Source: Verrucomicrobiota bacterium
GTDB lineage: Bacteria > Verrucomicrobiota > Verrucomicrobiia > Opitutales > UBA953
NCBI GenBank assembly: GCA_015061905.1
Contig: SUVQ01000001.1
Coordinates: forward strand, 124,001 to 188,000
Length of the DNA: 64,000 nucleotides
Reading direction: 5' to 3'
Every line of letters starts with the position of its first letter. Position 1 is the stretch's first letter. Both the position numbers and the translations under genes were made by a program. The notes under the pieces were generated by a model. It was not told the origin of the DNA and made no database searches. It saw nothing but the letters and a program-made list of their open reading frames with translations. Shown here piece after piece: positions 1 through 8,203 of the stretch.

Positions 1-160
1 AGGATTCGACGAGGCGTTCCTGTTTTTCTTCCGCAGGCGCGGCTTCGGCGGGAGCCGGTGCTTCCGGCGCGATTTCGGGGGAAACCGGCGTTTCCGGCGC
101 CGGAGAAATGACGGCCTTTTCCTCGGAAAGCGGCGCGTCCTGATTTTGTTCTTCAGACAT
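1..160 (-). CDS. Acidic Pro/Ala/Glu-rich protein, N-terminus only
   Basis: The reading frame starts at ATG 160-158 and runs off the left edge of the window. The visible 53 residues begin MSEEQNQ and are a low-complexity run of Pro, Ala and Glu, with no signal peptide or membrane segment. Such acidic leaders occur on GrpE-like co-chaperones, initiation factors and many others, so no function can be assigned. It points away from the SDR/pyrC pair. The upstream spacer contains an A/G-rich stretch but no clear Shine-Dalgarno sequence. Confidence 0.6.
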   Translation of the reverse strand, partial: MSEEQNQDAPLSEEKAVISPAPETPVSPEIAPEAPAPAEAAPAEEKQERLVES

Positions 161-496
161 TGCTGTTATGTTTACTCTTTTTTGTGGGTTTTATACTTGG
201 CTTCGCTTACTTGCGGAGAATCGCAAAACAGTCGGCAATCATTCTCGGCGTTGTTCGCGTTCCCGCATCGGGAACATCAGTCCGACTCAGACGGAAAAAA
301 TAACTTCGTCAAAAGCGCAACATTCGGCGCGGGCGATTCCGGCAAAGCAGTTCGAAGAACCGTGAAAAGGAAAAATCTCGCTGTATTCAAAAGTAATTTA
401 CACAGCCACTCAACGCTAAAAGTAAAGTTGCCTTCACACGAGCGCAGGACAAGCACACGCGCGCGTGCGGGATGCACCGCGTTCCCGCCGCCCGGG
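161..496. other. Intergenic gap with no convincing gene
   Basis: This 336-base stretch separates the partial gene on the left from the 3' end of the SDR gene. Short open frames here have the Arg/Ser-rich composition of shadow frames and no family resemblance. It holds one copy of the iterated word (258-265) followed closely by a partial opposite copy, giving a small imperfect hairpin. No tRNA or promoter was recognised. Confidence 0.5.
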
Positions 497-1252
497 CTAC
501 CGCGCGCCTTTTTTCCGTTGGAGAAAATAAACGATTCTCGCGACAAGCGCCCGCGGCAAAAATCGGGAAAGCACCTCCAGCGCGCGATACCCGAAGAGCG
601 GAGTCACCAAAAGTTTTCCGGCGAACATTCCGTCCACGGCGACGCGCGCCGTTTCCGCGCTGTTCGCACTCCGCAAATTAAATTTAACGCCCGCCCGCGC
701 GTTAAAACCCGTTTTTACCGGTCCCGGACAAAGCACGGAAATTTTTACACCGGAACGTTCCCGGCGAAGCTCCTCCGCGACGGCTTCGCTGAGACGCGTT
801 ACATAATTTTTCGACGCGTAATAACCCGCCATCAGCGGCCCCGGGAAAAATCCGGCAACCGAAGAAACGTTCATTATATAGCCGCTTCCGCGTTCCCGGA
901 AATCTTTGAGAAAAAGATACATCAGAATATGCAAGGAGCGCACATTCAGATCAATCAGGTTGATTTGTTCGTCGAGCGGCGCGTCGTAAAATTTTCCGAA
1001 AACGCCGAAGCCTGCGTTGTTCACGAGAATGTCGATCCCGTCGTTTTTCGTCATCCCGTAAAGCGCTCGGCAATTTTCCTCGCTTGAAAGATCCAACGCA
1101 ATTATCCGCACGGGAACGCGAAGCTCCGCCGCCGTTTCCTTTAACTTTTCTTCATTACGCGCACAAAGCACAAGCTCGCACCCGCGCGCGGCAAGCACCT
1201 TCGCAATATCGCGCCCGATCCCGCCGGACGCGCCGGTTACCAACGCCTTCAT
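497..1252 (-). CDS. Short-chain dehydrogenase/reductase
   Basis: This 251-residue protein is a classical SDR oxidoreductase with a Rossmann fold. Visible are the N-terminal nucleotide-binding motif TGASGGIG (about residues 6-13), the NNAG motif, the catalytic Ser in NVSSVAG, the YYASK active site (Tyr and Lys) and the PGPVKTGF stretch after it. The substrate cannot be read from sequence; the family includes ketoacyl reductases and many short-chain alcohol dehydrogenases. The start at 1252 is chosen because the fold begins at once (MKALVTGAS) and because it overlaps the pyrC stop by four bases (ATGA), so the two are probably translationally coupled. Confidence 0.85.
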   Translation of the reverse strand: MKALVTGASGGIGRDIAKVLAARGCELVLCARNEEKLKETAAELRVPVRIIALDLSSEENCRALYGMTKNDGIDILVNNAGFGVFGKFYDAPLDEQINLIDLNVRSLHILMYLFLKDFRERGSGYIMNVSSVAGFFPGPLMAGYYASKNYVTRLSEAVAEELRRERSGVKISVLCPGPVKTGFNARAGVKFNLRSANSAETARVAVDGMFAGKLLVTPLFGYRALEVLSRFLPRALVARIVYFLQRKKGAR

Positions 1253-2274
1253 CGCTCGCTTACGCTCCACGCGATTTCTTTTCCGGCAAGCATCGGCACG
1301 ACCCGCGTTTCGGTGTCCGCCCCGCAATAAATTTCGGGAACTCGCTGCGTTTTTTTCTCAAGCACGATTTTTTTCGTCGCTTTCGGCAGGTCGTAAATTC
1401 GCCGTGCGTTTCCGCCGAGAAAATCATTCAGCATACCGAGCGCATTATTTTTTTCGAAAAGCTCCGCGAGTGCCGGCAAGAGCACGGGTGCCGAATAAAT
1501 TCCGCCGAACGCTCCCGCGCATTCTTTTTTCGAAACGGGGTGCGGCGCGGAATCGCTTCCGAACATAATTTTCGCGTTCCCGCCGAAAACCGCTTCACGC
1601 AAAGCCGCGCGATCTTCCGGGCGTTTCACGATCGGTTTGCAGAAAAAGTGCGGATTAAGCAACCCGCCCGCCAAATCATCAAGCGTGTAAAGCAAATGGT
1701 GAAGCGTAACCGTGGCAAAAAGGTTTTCAAATTCGCCGAGCAGCGGGAGTGCCGCCGCCGTCGAAATGTGTTCCATGCAAATTTTTAATTTCGGAAAACG
1801 TATCGCAAGATTTCGATACACGGGCAAAAATTCCGTTTCCCTGTCCATGACAAAACCGTTGCTCTCGCCGTGAACGAGTAGCGGAATTCCGAGTTCTTCC
1901 ATTGCGCGCAACGTTTCCTCCGCTTCTCCGAAATCGCGCACACCGCCGTCGGAATTCGTTGTCGCGCCCGCCGGATAGAGCTTCATCGCAAAAAATCCGG
2001 GAGCGGTTTTCAAGTTTTCAAGTTCTTCGTAAGATTGTTTTTGCAAAAAAACCGTCATCAACGGCGAAAAATCTTTTGCGAACGTTCCCGCCGCGTCCGC
2101 AATGCGGGAACGATACGCGGCCATCGTTTCTGCGGAATTTACCGGCGGAACAAGATTCGGCATCACCACCGCCCCGGCGAAATCTGCCGCGCTGTGCGGA
2201 GCCGCAAGCTTCAGCATCTCGCCGTCACGCAAGTGAAGGTGCATATCCAAAGGACGATCAATTTCAATCTTCAT
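1249..2274 (-). CDS. pyrC: Dihydroorotase
   Basis: Cyclises carbamoyl-aspartate to dihydroorotate, the third step of de novo pyrimidine synthesis in the cytosol. The 341-residue protein matches the type II (E. coli PyrC-like) class in length. Metal ligands are visible: the HLHLRDGEM motif near the N-terminus, the carboxylated Lys in MKLYPAGATTNSDGG, and His residues in HGE, EHIST and TLHHL; the catalytic Asp lies in GSDSAPH. The start MKIEIDRPLD at 2274 puts the HxH motif at the usual place. Its stop overlaps the start of the SDR gene. It is divergent from aroE, with an 88-base shared upstream region. Confidence 0.95.
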   Translation of the reverse strand: MKIEIDRPLDMHLHLRDGEMLKLAAPHSAADFAGAVVMPNLVPPVNSAETMAAYRSRIADAAGTFAKDFSPLMTVFLQKQSYEELENLKTAPGFFAMKLYPAGATTNSDGGVRDFGEAEETLRAMEELGIPLLVHGESNGFVMDRETEFLPVYRNLAIRFPKLKICMEHISTAAALPLLGEFENLFATVTLHHLLYTLDDLAGGLLNPHFFCKPIVKRPEDRAALREAVFGGNAKIMFGSDSAPHPVSKKECAGAFGGIYSAPVLLPALAELFEKNNALGMLNDFLGGNARRIYDLPKATKKIVLEKKTQRVPEIYCGADTETRVVPMLAGKEIAWSVSER

Positions 2275-2362
2275 GGCGGAAATTCTACGCAAGCCGCCCC
2301 ACTGTCGGCAAATGTTTAAGCACCTCGTTGCATTCGCGGAATTTCTGCTTAAAATAAACATC

Positions 2363-3274
2363 ATGCTTTGCGCCGAAAAAGTTTATACGCTTGCGGATTT
2401 GAAAAATTGGGAACGCCGGGAACCGAGCTTCGCCGTGCTCGGAAAGCCGATTGCTCATTCGCTCTCGCCGAAAATGCACAACGCCGCGTTTAGCGCGCTG
2501 CGGGAACGCAAGCCGCAACTCGCCGACTGCCGTTATTTCCGCTTCGAAATCGCACCCGAAGAACTCGCCGGCGCGCTCCCGCTCTTTTTTGAAAAAAACT
2601 TTCACGGACTCAATCTGACGATCCCGCACAAAGTCGCCGCGCTCCCGGTATTGAAAAAACTTTCGCCCGAAGCCGAAATCATCGGCGCGGCAAACACGCT
2701 CGTGCGCGACGACGCCCTCGGCGGCTGGCGCGGCGAAAACACCGACGGTCGCGGCTTTGCCCGCGCCGCAGAAATGCAGCTCGGCGCAACGCTCACGGGA
2801 ACGCACATCGTTTTGCTCGGAGCCGGCGGCGCGGCACGCGCAATTGCCGCCACCGCGCTCGCGCAGAATTGCGCCTCGCTCACCGTTGTCAACCGTTCCC
2901 GTGAACGCGCCGAAACGCTCATCGCGGATTTGTGCGCGTTTTTCCCGAAGAAAAAAATTTCCTTTCTCTCGAGTTGCGACATTCAAAATTTAACAACGGA
3001 AGAGCCCGCGCTGATTGTCAATGCGACTTCGCTCGGCTTAAAGCCCGCCGATGCCTCGCCGTTCCCGCCGGAACTTCTGTGCGTCGGCATGGCGGTTTAT
3101 GACACGACTTACGGCTCGCACACAAGCGCACTCGTCGCCGTCGCACGGGAACGCGATCTTCCCGCCGCCGACGGGCGCTCCATGCTCGCATGGCAAGGCG
3201 CCCTCGCCTTCGAACTCTGGACCTGCGTTCCCGCCGCCGACACCTCCCCGCTCATGCTCCGCGAGCTTTTGTAA
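2363..3274 (+). CDS. aroE: Shikimate dehydrogenase
   Basis: Reduces 3-dehydroshikimate to shikimate with NADPH in the aromatic amino acid pathway. The 303-residue protein shows the substrate-binding motif SLSPKMHNAAF, the catalytic Lys in NLTIPHK, the Asp in NTDGRGF, the NADP-binding loop GAGGAARA followed by VNRSRERA, and NATSLGL and YDTTYG near the C-terminus. It has about 25 extra residues before the fold (AEKVYTLADLKNWER) compared with E. coli AroE. It is transcribed away from pyrC. Copies of the iterated CGGGAACG word lie inside the gene and encode Arg-Glu-Arg and Val-Pro-Ala pieces. Confidence 0.95.
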   Translation: MLCAEKVYTLADLKNWERREPSFAVLGKPIAHSLSPKMHNAAFSALRERKPQLADCRYFRFEIAPEELAGALPLFFEKNFHGLNLTIPHKVAALPVLKKLSPEAEIIGAANTLVRDDALGGWRGENTDGRGFARAAEMQLGATLTGTHIVLLGAGGAARAIAATALAQNCASLTVVNRSRERAETLIADLCAFFPKKKISFLSSCDIQNLTTEEPALIVNATSLGLKPADASPFPPELLCVGMAVYDTTYGSHTSALVAVARERDLPAADGRSMLAWQGALAFELWTCVPAADTSPLMLRELL

Positions 3275-3371
3275 AGAAAAACCGGAAACGGCGAAATTTA
3301 ACGTGTAGTGCGGATTTTTCTTTCATCAAGCCGAAGAACGTCGCACACTCTTCGCACCGACTCTCTCATCT

Positions 3372-5802
3372 ATGCCTGCATCAAAGTTTTCATGGATTCC
3401 GTTTTACCGCGAACTCGCCGAGGCGTTGCTCAAATATCGCAACACCCGAGAAGAGCTTCTGACCCTGATTTATAAAAATCCTGCTTTTACCCTGCAAACA
3501 AACTATCTGCACCTGCAAGACGGTTCTCCTGCGGTTGACATCGATCCGTTTTCTTTTTTCGGAATTTTTAATCGAGGAATTAAAGCGGACGCACGTAAAA
3601 CAATTTTGCGGGAACTGAAAATATTTTTCGGATTAACGGCAACGCTTCCGGAAGATTTCACAGGGATACCGCTTCTTAACAATCAAAAATCGTTTTATTT
3701 TTTATGGAATACTCCGGAAATCTCAAAATCCTCCTGTGAGGAACTTTGGGAATTTTTCGAATCCGTTCTGAGCGGAAACGTCAACGCGAAACTTTTCGAC
3801 AAACTCGTTGAGCAGAAAGGCATCGGATTCGCCATGATAACAATTGCAATGTTTTGGATTCGTCCCGACGATTTCCTCCCTTTGGACAAACTCACGAGAA
3901 ATTTTCTGGAAAAAGAATACGCCATTCTCGAGGAAATTAAAAATTTCTCAAATTACATTTCTTTCTCTAAATCGCTAAAAACGAAAATGAGAAATAACGA
4001 AATCCCCCAAAATTCCTTTGCAGAAATTTCCCACGATGCCTTCACAAGCAACTCGCTCCCTACGGTTTATGTTTTAATTTCTCCCGAACGCGTTTATTCA
4101 TGTGATTTAAATATTAGCAAGGACGATTGGATAAAAATTCTTAATCACAAAGAATTGGGCTCCGGGCAACGGGATACCGTCCTTAAGTTTTACTCAGAGC
4201 CAAATCATCAAGGTTCGTGTAAAAAAGTCGGCGAAAAGTATGGTATTCATGCCTCAAGTTTAAACGGATTTATGATCGGATTCGGAAAATTCGCACAGAG
4301 AATCCTAAATAGGTTTCGCCTTCGTGATAGTAGCGGAAACAATTATTTCATGATTCCGGTGAAAGAAGGTAAGTATGTCGGAAAACATTTTCAATGGACG
4401 CTTCGCGATGAGCTTGTTGAGGCGATTGAAGAATTGGGGCTTTCCCAAAAGGAGAATAAAGTTATGGAAAATTATTCACAATATATTGAGCTTTTAAAAC
4501 GAGCAAAAAACCTCATTCTCACGGGTGCGCCGGGAACAGGAAAAACTTACTTGGCGAAACAAATCGCGGCAGAAATGGGCGCGGAAACAGCGTTTGTTCA
4601 ATTTCATCCGTCTTTCGATTACACAGACTTCATTGAAGGCTTACGTCCAACGAAAAAATGGCGACGGAAGCATTTCATTTGAACGACGGGACGGCATTTT
4701 TAAAGAATTTTGCCGCAAAGCCCTTCTTGCCAAAACGGTTAGAACGGCAAATATATTCGCCGGGTTAAACGACAACCCGACAATTTGGAAAGTTTCACTG
4801 GAAGGAACGGGAGAAAATCCGACAAGAGCCGATTGCCTTGAAAACGGATGGATTCGTATCGGGTGGAACAGATACGGCGATGTGGAAAACTTTGACGAAT
4901 TCGAAGGTTTCGACGGGAATCCGACGGGAAAATTGATTCTGCGCTCTTTTCAAAATTCGATGAAAATCGGAGATATCGTTTTGTCCTGCTGGTCTTCAAG
5001 AGAAATCGATGCAATCGGAATCGTTACAGGCGATTACGAGTATCGCGAATCCGGCGGCGAATATTCCCGCTACAGAAACGTAAAATGGATCGTAAAAAAC
5101 ATACGGGAAAACATCGTTGACCTCAACGGAGGCAAGCAAATGACACTTTCAACCGTTTACCGTTTGTCGATGTCTATTCAAGACGTTCAAAAAATTGTAG
5201 AAAAACATCTAAAAACACCTACTCCCGAATGCGATGCCCGACCGTTTGTTTTCATCATTGACGAAATCAATCGCGGAGAAATCTCCAAGATTTTCGGAGA
5301 ACTTTTTTATTCTATTGATTCGGGATATCGCGGCGAAAAAGGGTGCGTGAAAACGCAATATCAAAATCTCGTTCCCGAGGGAGATGTTTTTAAAAACGGA
5401 TTTTACGTTCCCGAAAACGTTTATGTCATCGGAACAATGAACGATATTGACCGCAGCGTCGAATGTATGGATTTTGCAATGCGGCGACGGTTTTGTTGGA
5501 AAGAAATTTCACCCGAAAATCGTATTGAAATGCTGAATGCGGAAATCCCGCAATGGAAGAATGAAGCAATACAACGCATGCACGCACTCAACGAAGCGAT
5601 TAAAGCCACGTCTCCTCTCAACGCAGCATATCAAATCGGTCCGGCATACTTCTTAAACCTAAAAAATTGCGACGGCGATTTTTACGCGCTTTGGGAAAAT
5701 TATCTTTCGGGAACGCTAAAAGAATATTTGCGCGGAATTTCCGAGTCCGAAGAAATTTTAGAAAAGCTCAAAGTCTCTTACGATTTGTCGGATGCGACTT
5801 AA
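3372..5802 (+). pseudogene. mcrB: McrB-like AAA+ restriction subunit, split by a frameshift
   Basis: McrB subunits are GTP-driven AAA+ motors that recognise modified DNA and activate the McrC nuclease. Frame 1 (3372-4682) carries an N-terminal region of the McrB-family type (DIDPFSFFGIFNRG, QKGIGF, FWIRPDDFLPLD), a winged-helix-like middle (about 4081-4420) and the Walker A motif GAPGTGKTY, then stops after GLRPTKK. The continuation NGDGSISFERRDGIFKEF is in the +1 frame from about 4659, so one extra A in the A6 run (4653-4658) breaks the gene. Frame 2 carries an inserted PUA/EVE-like domain (about 4768-5195), Walker B FVFIIDEINRGE, and the family motif MNDIDRS ending in AMRRRF. It is more AT-rich than its neighbours and nearly lacks the iterated word. 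The break may be real, phase-variable or an assembly error. Confidence 0.8.
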
Positions 5803-7105
5803 AGACAACAGTCTCCACACGCTTTCTGCGAACGATAAAAGGTATTGTCTGCCGGATTTGGAAGCCATTTCCGGCAGAACAATCGAGAGTTTGATATCCG
5901 AAAATCCCAAGCTTTTGGTGTTCCCGCAAAGCTTTGAAAAATCACAAGACAAACTGAGCGCCAACATGATTTTGACGTTCGAAAGAGCAACGTCAAAAAT
6001 TCGTACAGGAAACCTCATGGGATTTATCGGAATAAGGAAAACTCAAGTGGAAATTTGTTCACGTTTTGAGTCAGACCTCGGAAACGATTTCTTTTTGCAC
6101 TATCTTTTGCAAAAAGTTTTTTCGTTAAATCTTTTTTCGTGGAAACACGAAAGTAAGCAGGATTCAGTCCTCGACATTCTCGCTTTGATTTTTCCTCATT
6201 TTTTGAAAAAGGCCCTGTTCCAGGGAGTCTACAAAGAATATCGCACACAAAAATATAACGATGCGAACATTCGTGGGGGCATTGATTTTGCACGACACAT
6301 TCGGACAAATATTCCGTTCTGCGGAAGAATCGCCTATCGCACACGGGAATATAGTTCTGAAAATGCCCTTTCGCATTTAATTCGGCACACCATAGAGTAT
6401 TTGCGCGGAGATAAAATATTTGCATCACTCCTGCATTTTGACAAAGAAACGGAAGATGCGGTTTCAAAAATTGTGGCGGCGACACCGAGTTTTAATCCGG
6501 CGGAGCAGGAACGCGTTATTGCGAAAAATCTACGTCCGCGAGTTCATCCGCTCTTTTCTGAATATGGGCCGCTTCAAAAGATTTGTATACAGATTTTACG
6601 GCACGATTCATTAAAATACGGAAACACCAAAGACGAAATTTCCGGAGTCCTCTTCGATGGGGCGTGGCTTTGGGAAGAATATTTGGCAACACTTCCTGCG
6701 CTGAAAGACTTTTCACACCCGAAAAACAAAACGGGGGCCGGACGAAAATATATTTTCTCGGATAAGAGGGGTTATTGCTATCCGGATTTCTACAACCATC
6801 TTTGTGTCTTAGATGCGAAATATAAAGACAAGCCTTCCGTCGATTCGTCTCGTCCGGATACGTTTCAAATCATTTCTTATCTCCACATTTTAAATGTCCG
6901 CAAAGGCGGATTTATTTCGCCCTCAACAAGATGTGCTTTCGATTGGGTAACATCAAAACGGGAGCTCTCCGGCATCGGAGGGGCACTCGCTTCTTTTCAC
7001 TTAGAAATCCCACAACACACCGCAGAATACGCTGAATTTTGCCGAGAAATCAAAAGAAGCGAAAACGAACTCTCCCAAAAAATTCAACAATTTCTCGAAA
7101 CGTAA
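5792..7105 (+). CDS. mcrC: McrC-like nuclease subunit
   Basis: McrC is the PD-(D/E)xK nuclease partner of McrB and cuts modified DNA once the motor is loaded. The 437-residue protein has the usual McrC length; the catalytic core is visible near the C-terminus as GYCYPDF, then LDAKYKDK (D..DxK), followed by a helix containing QIISYLHIL. The N-terminal half has the family pattern MGFIGIRK and GGIDFARHI. Its start overlaps the end of mcrB by 11 bases, so the pair forms one operon. It appears intact, which leaves an undamaged nuclease subunit next to a frameshifted motor. It contains no CGGGAACG copy. Confidence 0.85.
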   Translation: MRLKDNSLHTLSANDKRYCLPDLEAISGRTIESLISENPKLLVFPQSFEKSQDKLSANMILTFERATSKIRTGNLMGFIGIRKTQVEICSRFESDLGNDFFLHYLLQKVFSLNLFSWKHESKQDSVLDILALIFPHFLKKALFQGVYKEYRTQKYNDANIRGGIDFARHIRTNIPFCGRIAYRTREYSSENALSHLIRHTIEYLRGDKIFASLLHFDKETEDAVSKIVAATPSFNPAEQERVIAKNLRPRVHPLFSEYGPLQKICIQILRHDSLKYGNTKDEISGVLFDGAWLWEEYLATLPALKDFSHPKNKTGAGRKYIFSDKRGYCYPDFYNHLCVLDAKYKDKPSVDSSRPDTFQIISYLHILNVRKGGFISPSTRCAFDWVTSKRELSGIGGALASFHLEIPQHTAEYAEFCREIKRSENELSQKIQQFLET

Positions 7106-7160
7106 AATTTCTCCCGATAATTCGTTTGGACAAGTTCAGGATTGCGGGGATAATGAATCC

Positions 7161-7913
7161 ATGAGTGCAGATTGTGTCAAAAACGGGAGCGGGTTCCCGA
7201 AGACGGCGTTTTTGTTGGGCGCGGGACTGGGAACACGACTGCGCCCGCTGACGGAAAATTGCCCGAAGCCGCTCTTGCCGCTCGGCGGAAAGCCGATGAT
7301 TTGCCGCGCGATGGACGCGCTGATTGCGCTCGGCATTAAACGCTTCATCATCAACACACACCACGCGGCGGAAGTTTACGCGGAAAAATTTCCGGGAGGA
7401 AATTATCGCGGCGTTCCCGTCGAACTCGTCCACGAGCCCGTTTTGCTCGAAACCGGCGGCGGGCTGAAAAACATTGAGTCGCGCCTCTCGCCCGACGACA
7501 AAAATCTGCTCGTTTACAACGGCGATATTCTCGCGGATTTGGACTTAAAAAAACTCGTCGCGGAGCATCTGCGTTCCCGCGCGCTCGCGACCTTGCTTCT
7601 GCGCACGGACGAACGCGGGAACGTCAATTTCGAAGAAGAAAAACAAACGCAAGGCGGCAAAGTCGCAGATTTGCGCGACCGCCTCGGAAACGCAGGAACG
7701 CGGCGTTGTAAATTCACGGGAATTTATTGCGTTTCGCGAAAATTTTTTGACGAAATTCCCGCCGGGAAAATCGAAAGCGTCGTTGAGGCTTTTCTGCGCG
7801 TGATCGTGCTCGGGAACGGCGAAATCCGCGGCATCATCGACGATGCGGGAACGTGGCGCGATCTCGGCACGCTCGCCGAATACGAAGCCGCACAGCGCGA
7901 ATTCAAAATTTGA
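7161..7913 (+). CDS. Sugar-1-phosphate nucleotidyltransferase
   Basis: Makes an NDP-sugar from a sugar-1-phosphate and NTP. The 250-residue protein has the signature GLGTRLRPLT..PKPLLPLGGKP at residues about 22-45, the metal-binding YNGDI (Asp) and the closing DAGTWRDLGT motif. The size without a left-handed beta-helix fits the MurNAc-1-phosphate uridylyltransferase (MurU) / mannose-1-phosphate guanylyltransferase group; the exact sugar is not determined. It follows mcrC by 55 bases but has native base composition and many iterated-word copies, so it is probably not part of the restriction island. A strong hairpin terminator follows. Confidence 0.85.
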   Translation: MSADCVKNGSGFPKTAFLLGAGLGTRLRPLTENCPKPLLPLGGKPMICRAMDALIALGIKRFIINTHHAAEVYAEKFPGGNYRGVPVELVHEPVLLETGGGLKNIESRLSPDDKNLLVYNGDILADLDLKKLVAEHLRSRALATLLLRTDERGNVNFEEEKQTQGGKVADLRDRLGNAGTRRCKFTGIYCVSRKFFDEIPAGKIESVVEAFLRVIVLGNGEIRGIIDDAGTWRDLGTLAEYEAAQREFKI

Positions 7914-7918
7914 ATGAA

Positions 7919-7956
7919 AAACAAAAAAACGGCATGTCCCTGCCGTTTTTTGTTTT
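7919..7956. terminator. Bidirectional hairpin terminator
   Basis: An inverted repeat AAAACGGCA / TGCCGTTTT with a short loop is flanked by A-rich sequence on the left and T-rich sequence on the right. It sits between two convergent genes (the nucleotidyltransferase and the small lipoprotein), so it can end transcription in both directions. Confidence 0.85.
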
Positions 7957-7957
7957 T

Positions 7958-8203
7958 TCAAAAATCTTCGCGAAAGCCGTCGTTCCAGCGCGGACCGTCG
8001 CGATTGGCGCGGTTGTTTTCTTTTTCGAGTGCGTCGCCGTAGTCTTCCCAAGTCGTAATCTCGCCTTTGAGCACGCCTGTAACGGCGGGTTTGTTAAATC
8101 CCGGATCCTCGGGATCTTCCGCCGACGTGCAGGAAGCGAGCGTTCCCGCGGCGAAAATCATCGCGGGAACGAGGAGAATTTTTCTGTGTAATGAAAATTT
8201 CAT
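7958..8203 (-). CDS. Small predicted lipoprotein
   Basis: An 81-residue protein with a basic N-terminus, a hydrophobic stretch and a lipobox (LASC), so it should be lipid-anchored in the envelope after cleavage before Cys-25. The mature part is short, polar and rich in Asp, Glu, Asn and Arg; no domain is recognised. The start codon shares one base with the stop of the upstream phosphohexomutase (TAATG), so the two are probably co-translated. Confidence 0.75.
   Translation of the reverse strand: MKFSLHRKILLVPAMIFAAGTLASCTSAEDPEDPGFNKPAVTGVLKGEITTWEDYGDALEKENNRANRDGPRWNDGFREDF

Noticed and set aside
277-546. Possible 89-residue gene in the gap after the first partial gene
   Set aside because: No ribosome site or family resemblance. 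The translation is Arg/Ser/Phe-rich and overlaps the SDR gene end in another frame.
4646-4670. Programmed ribosomal frameshift in mcrB
   Set aside because: The required shift is +1 at an A6 run, without a stop-codon or slippery-heptamer context like prfB or dnaX. Plain homopolymer change is simpler.
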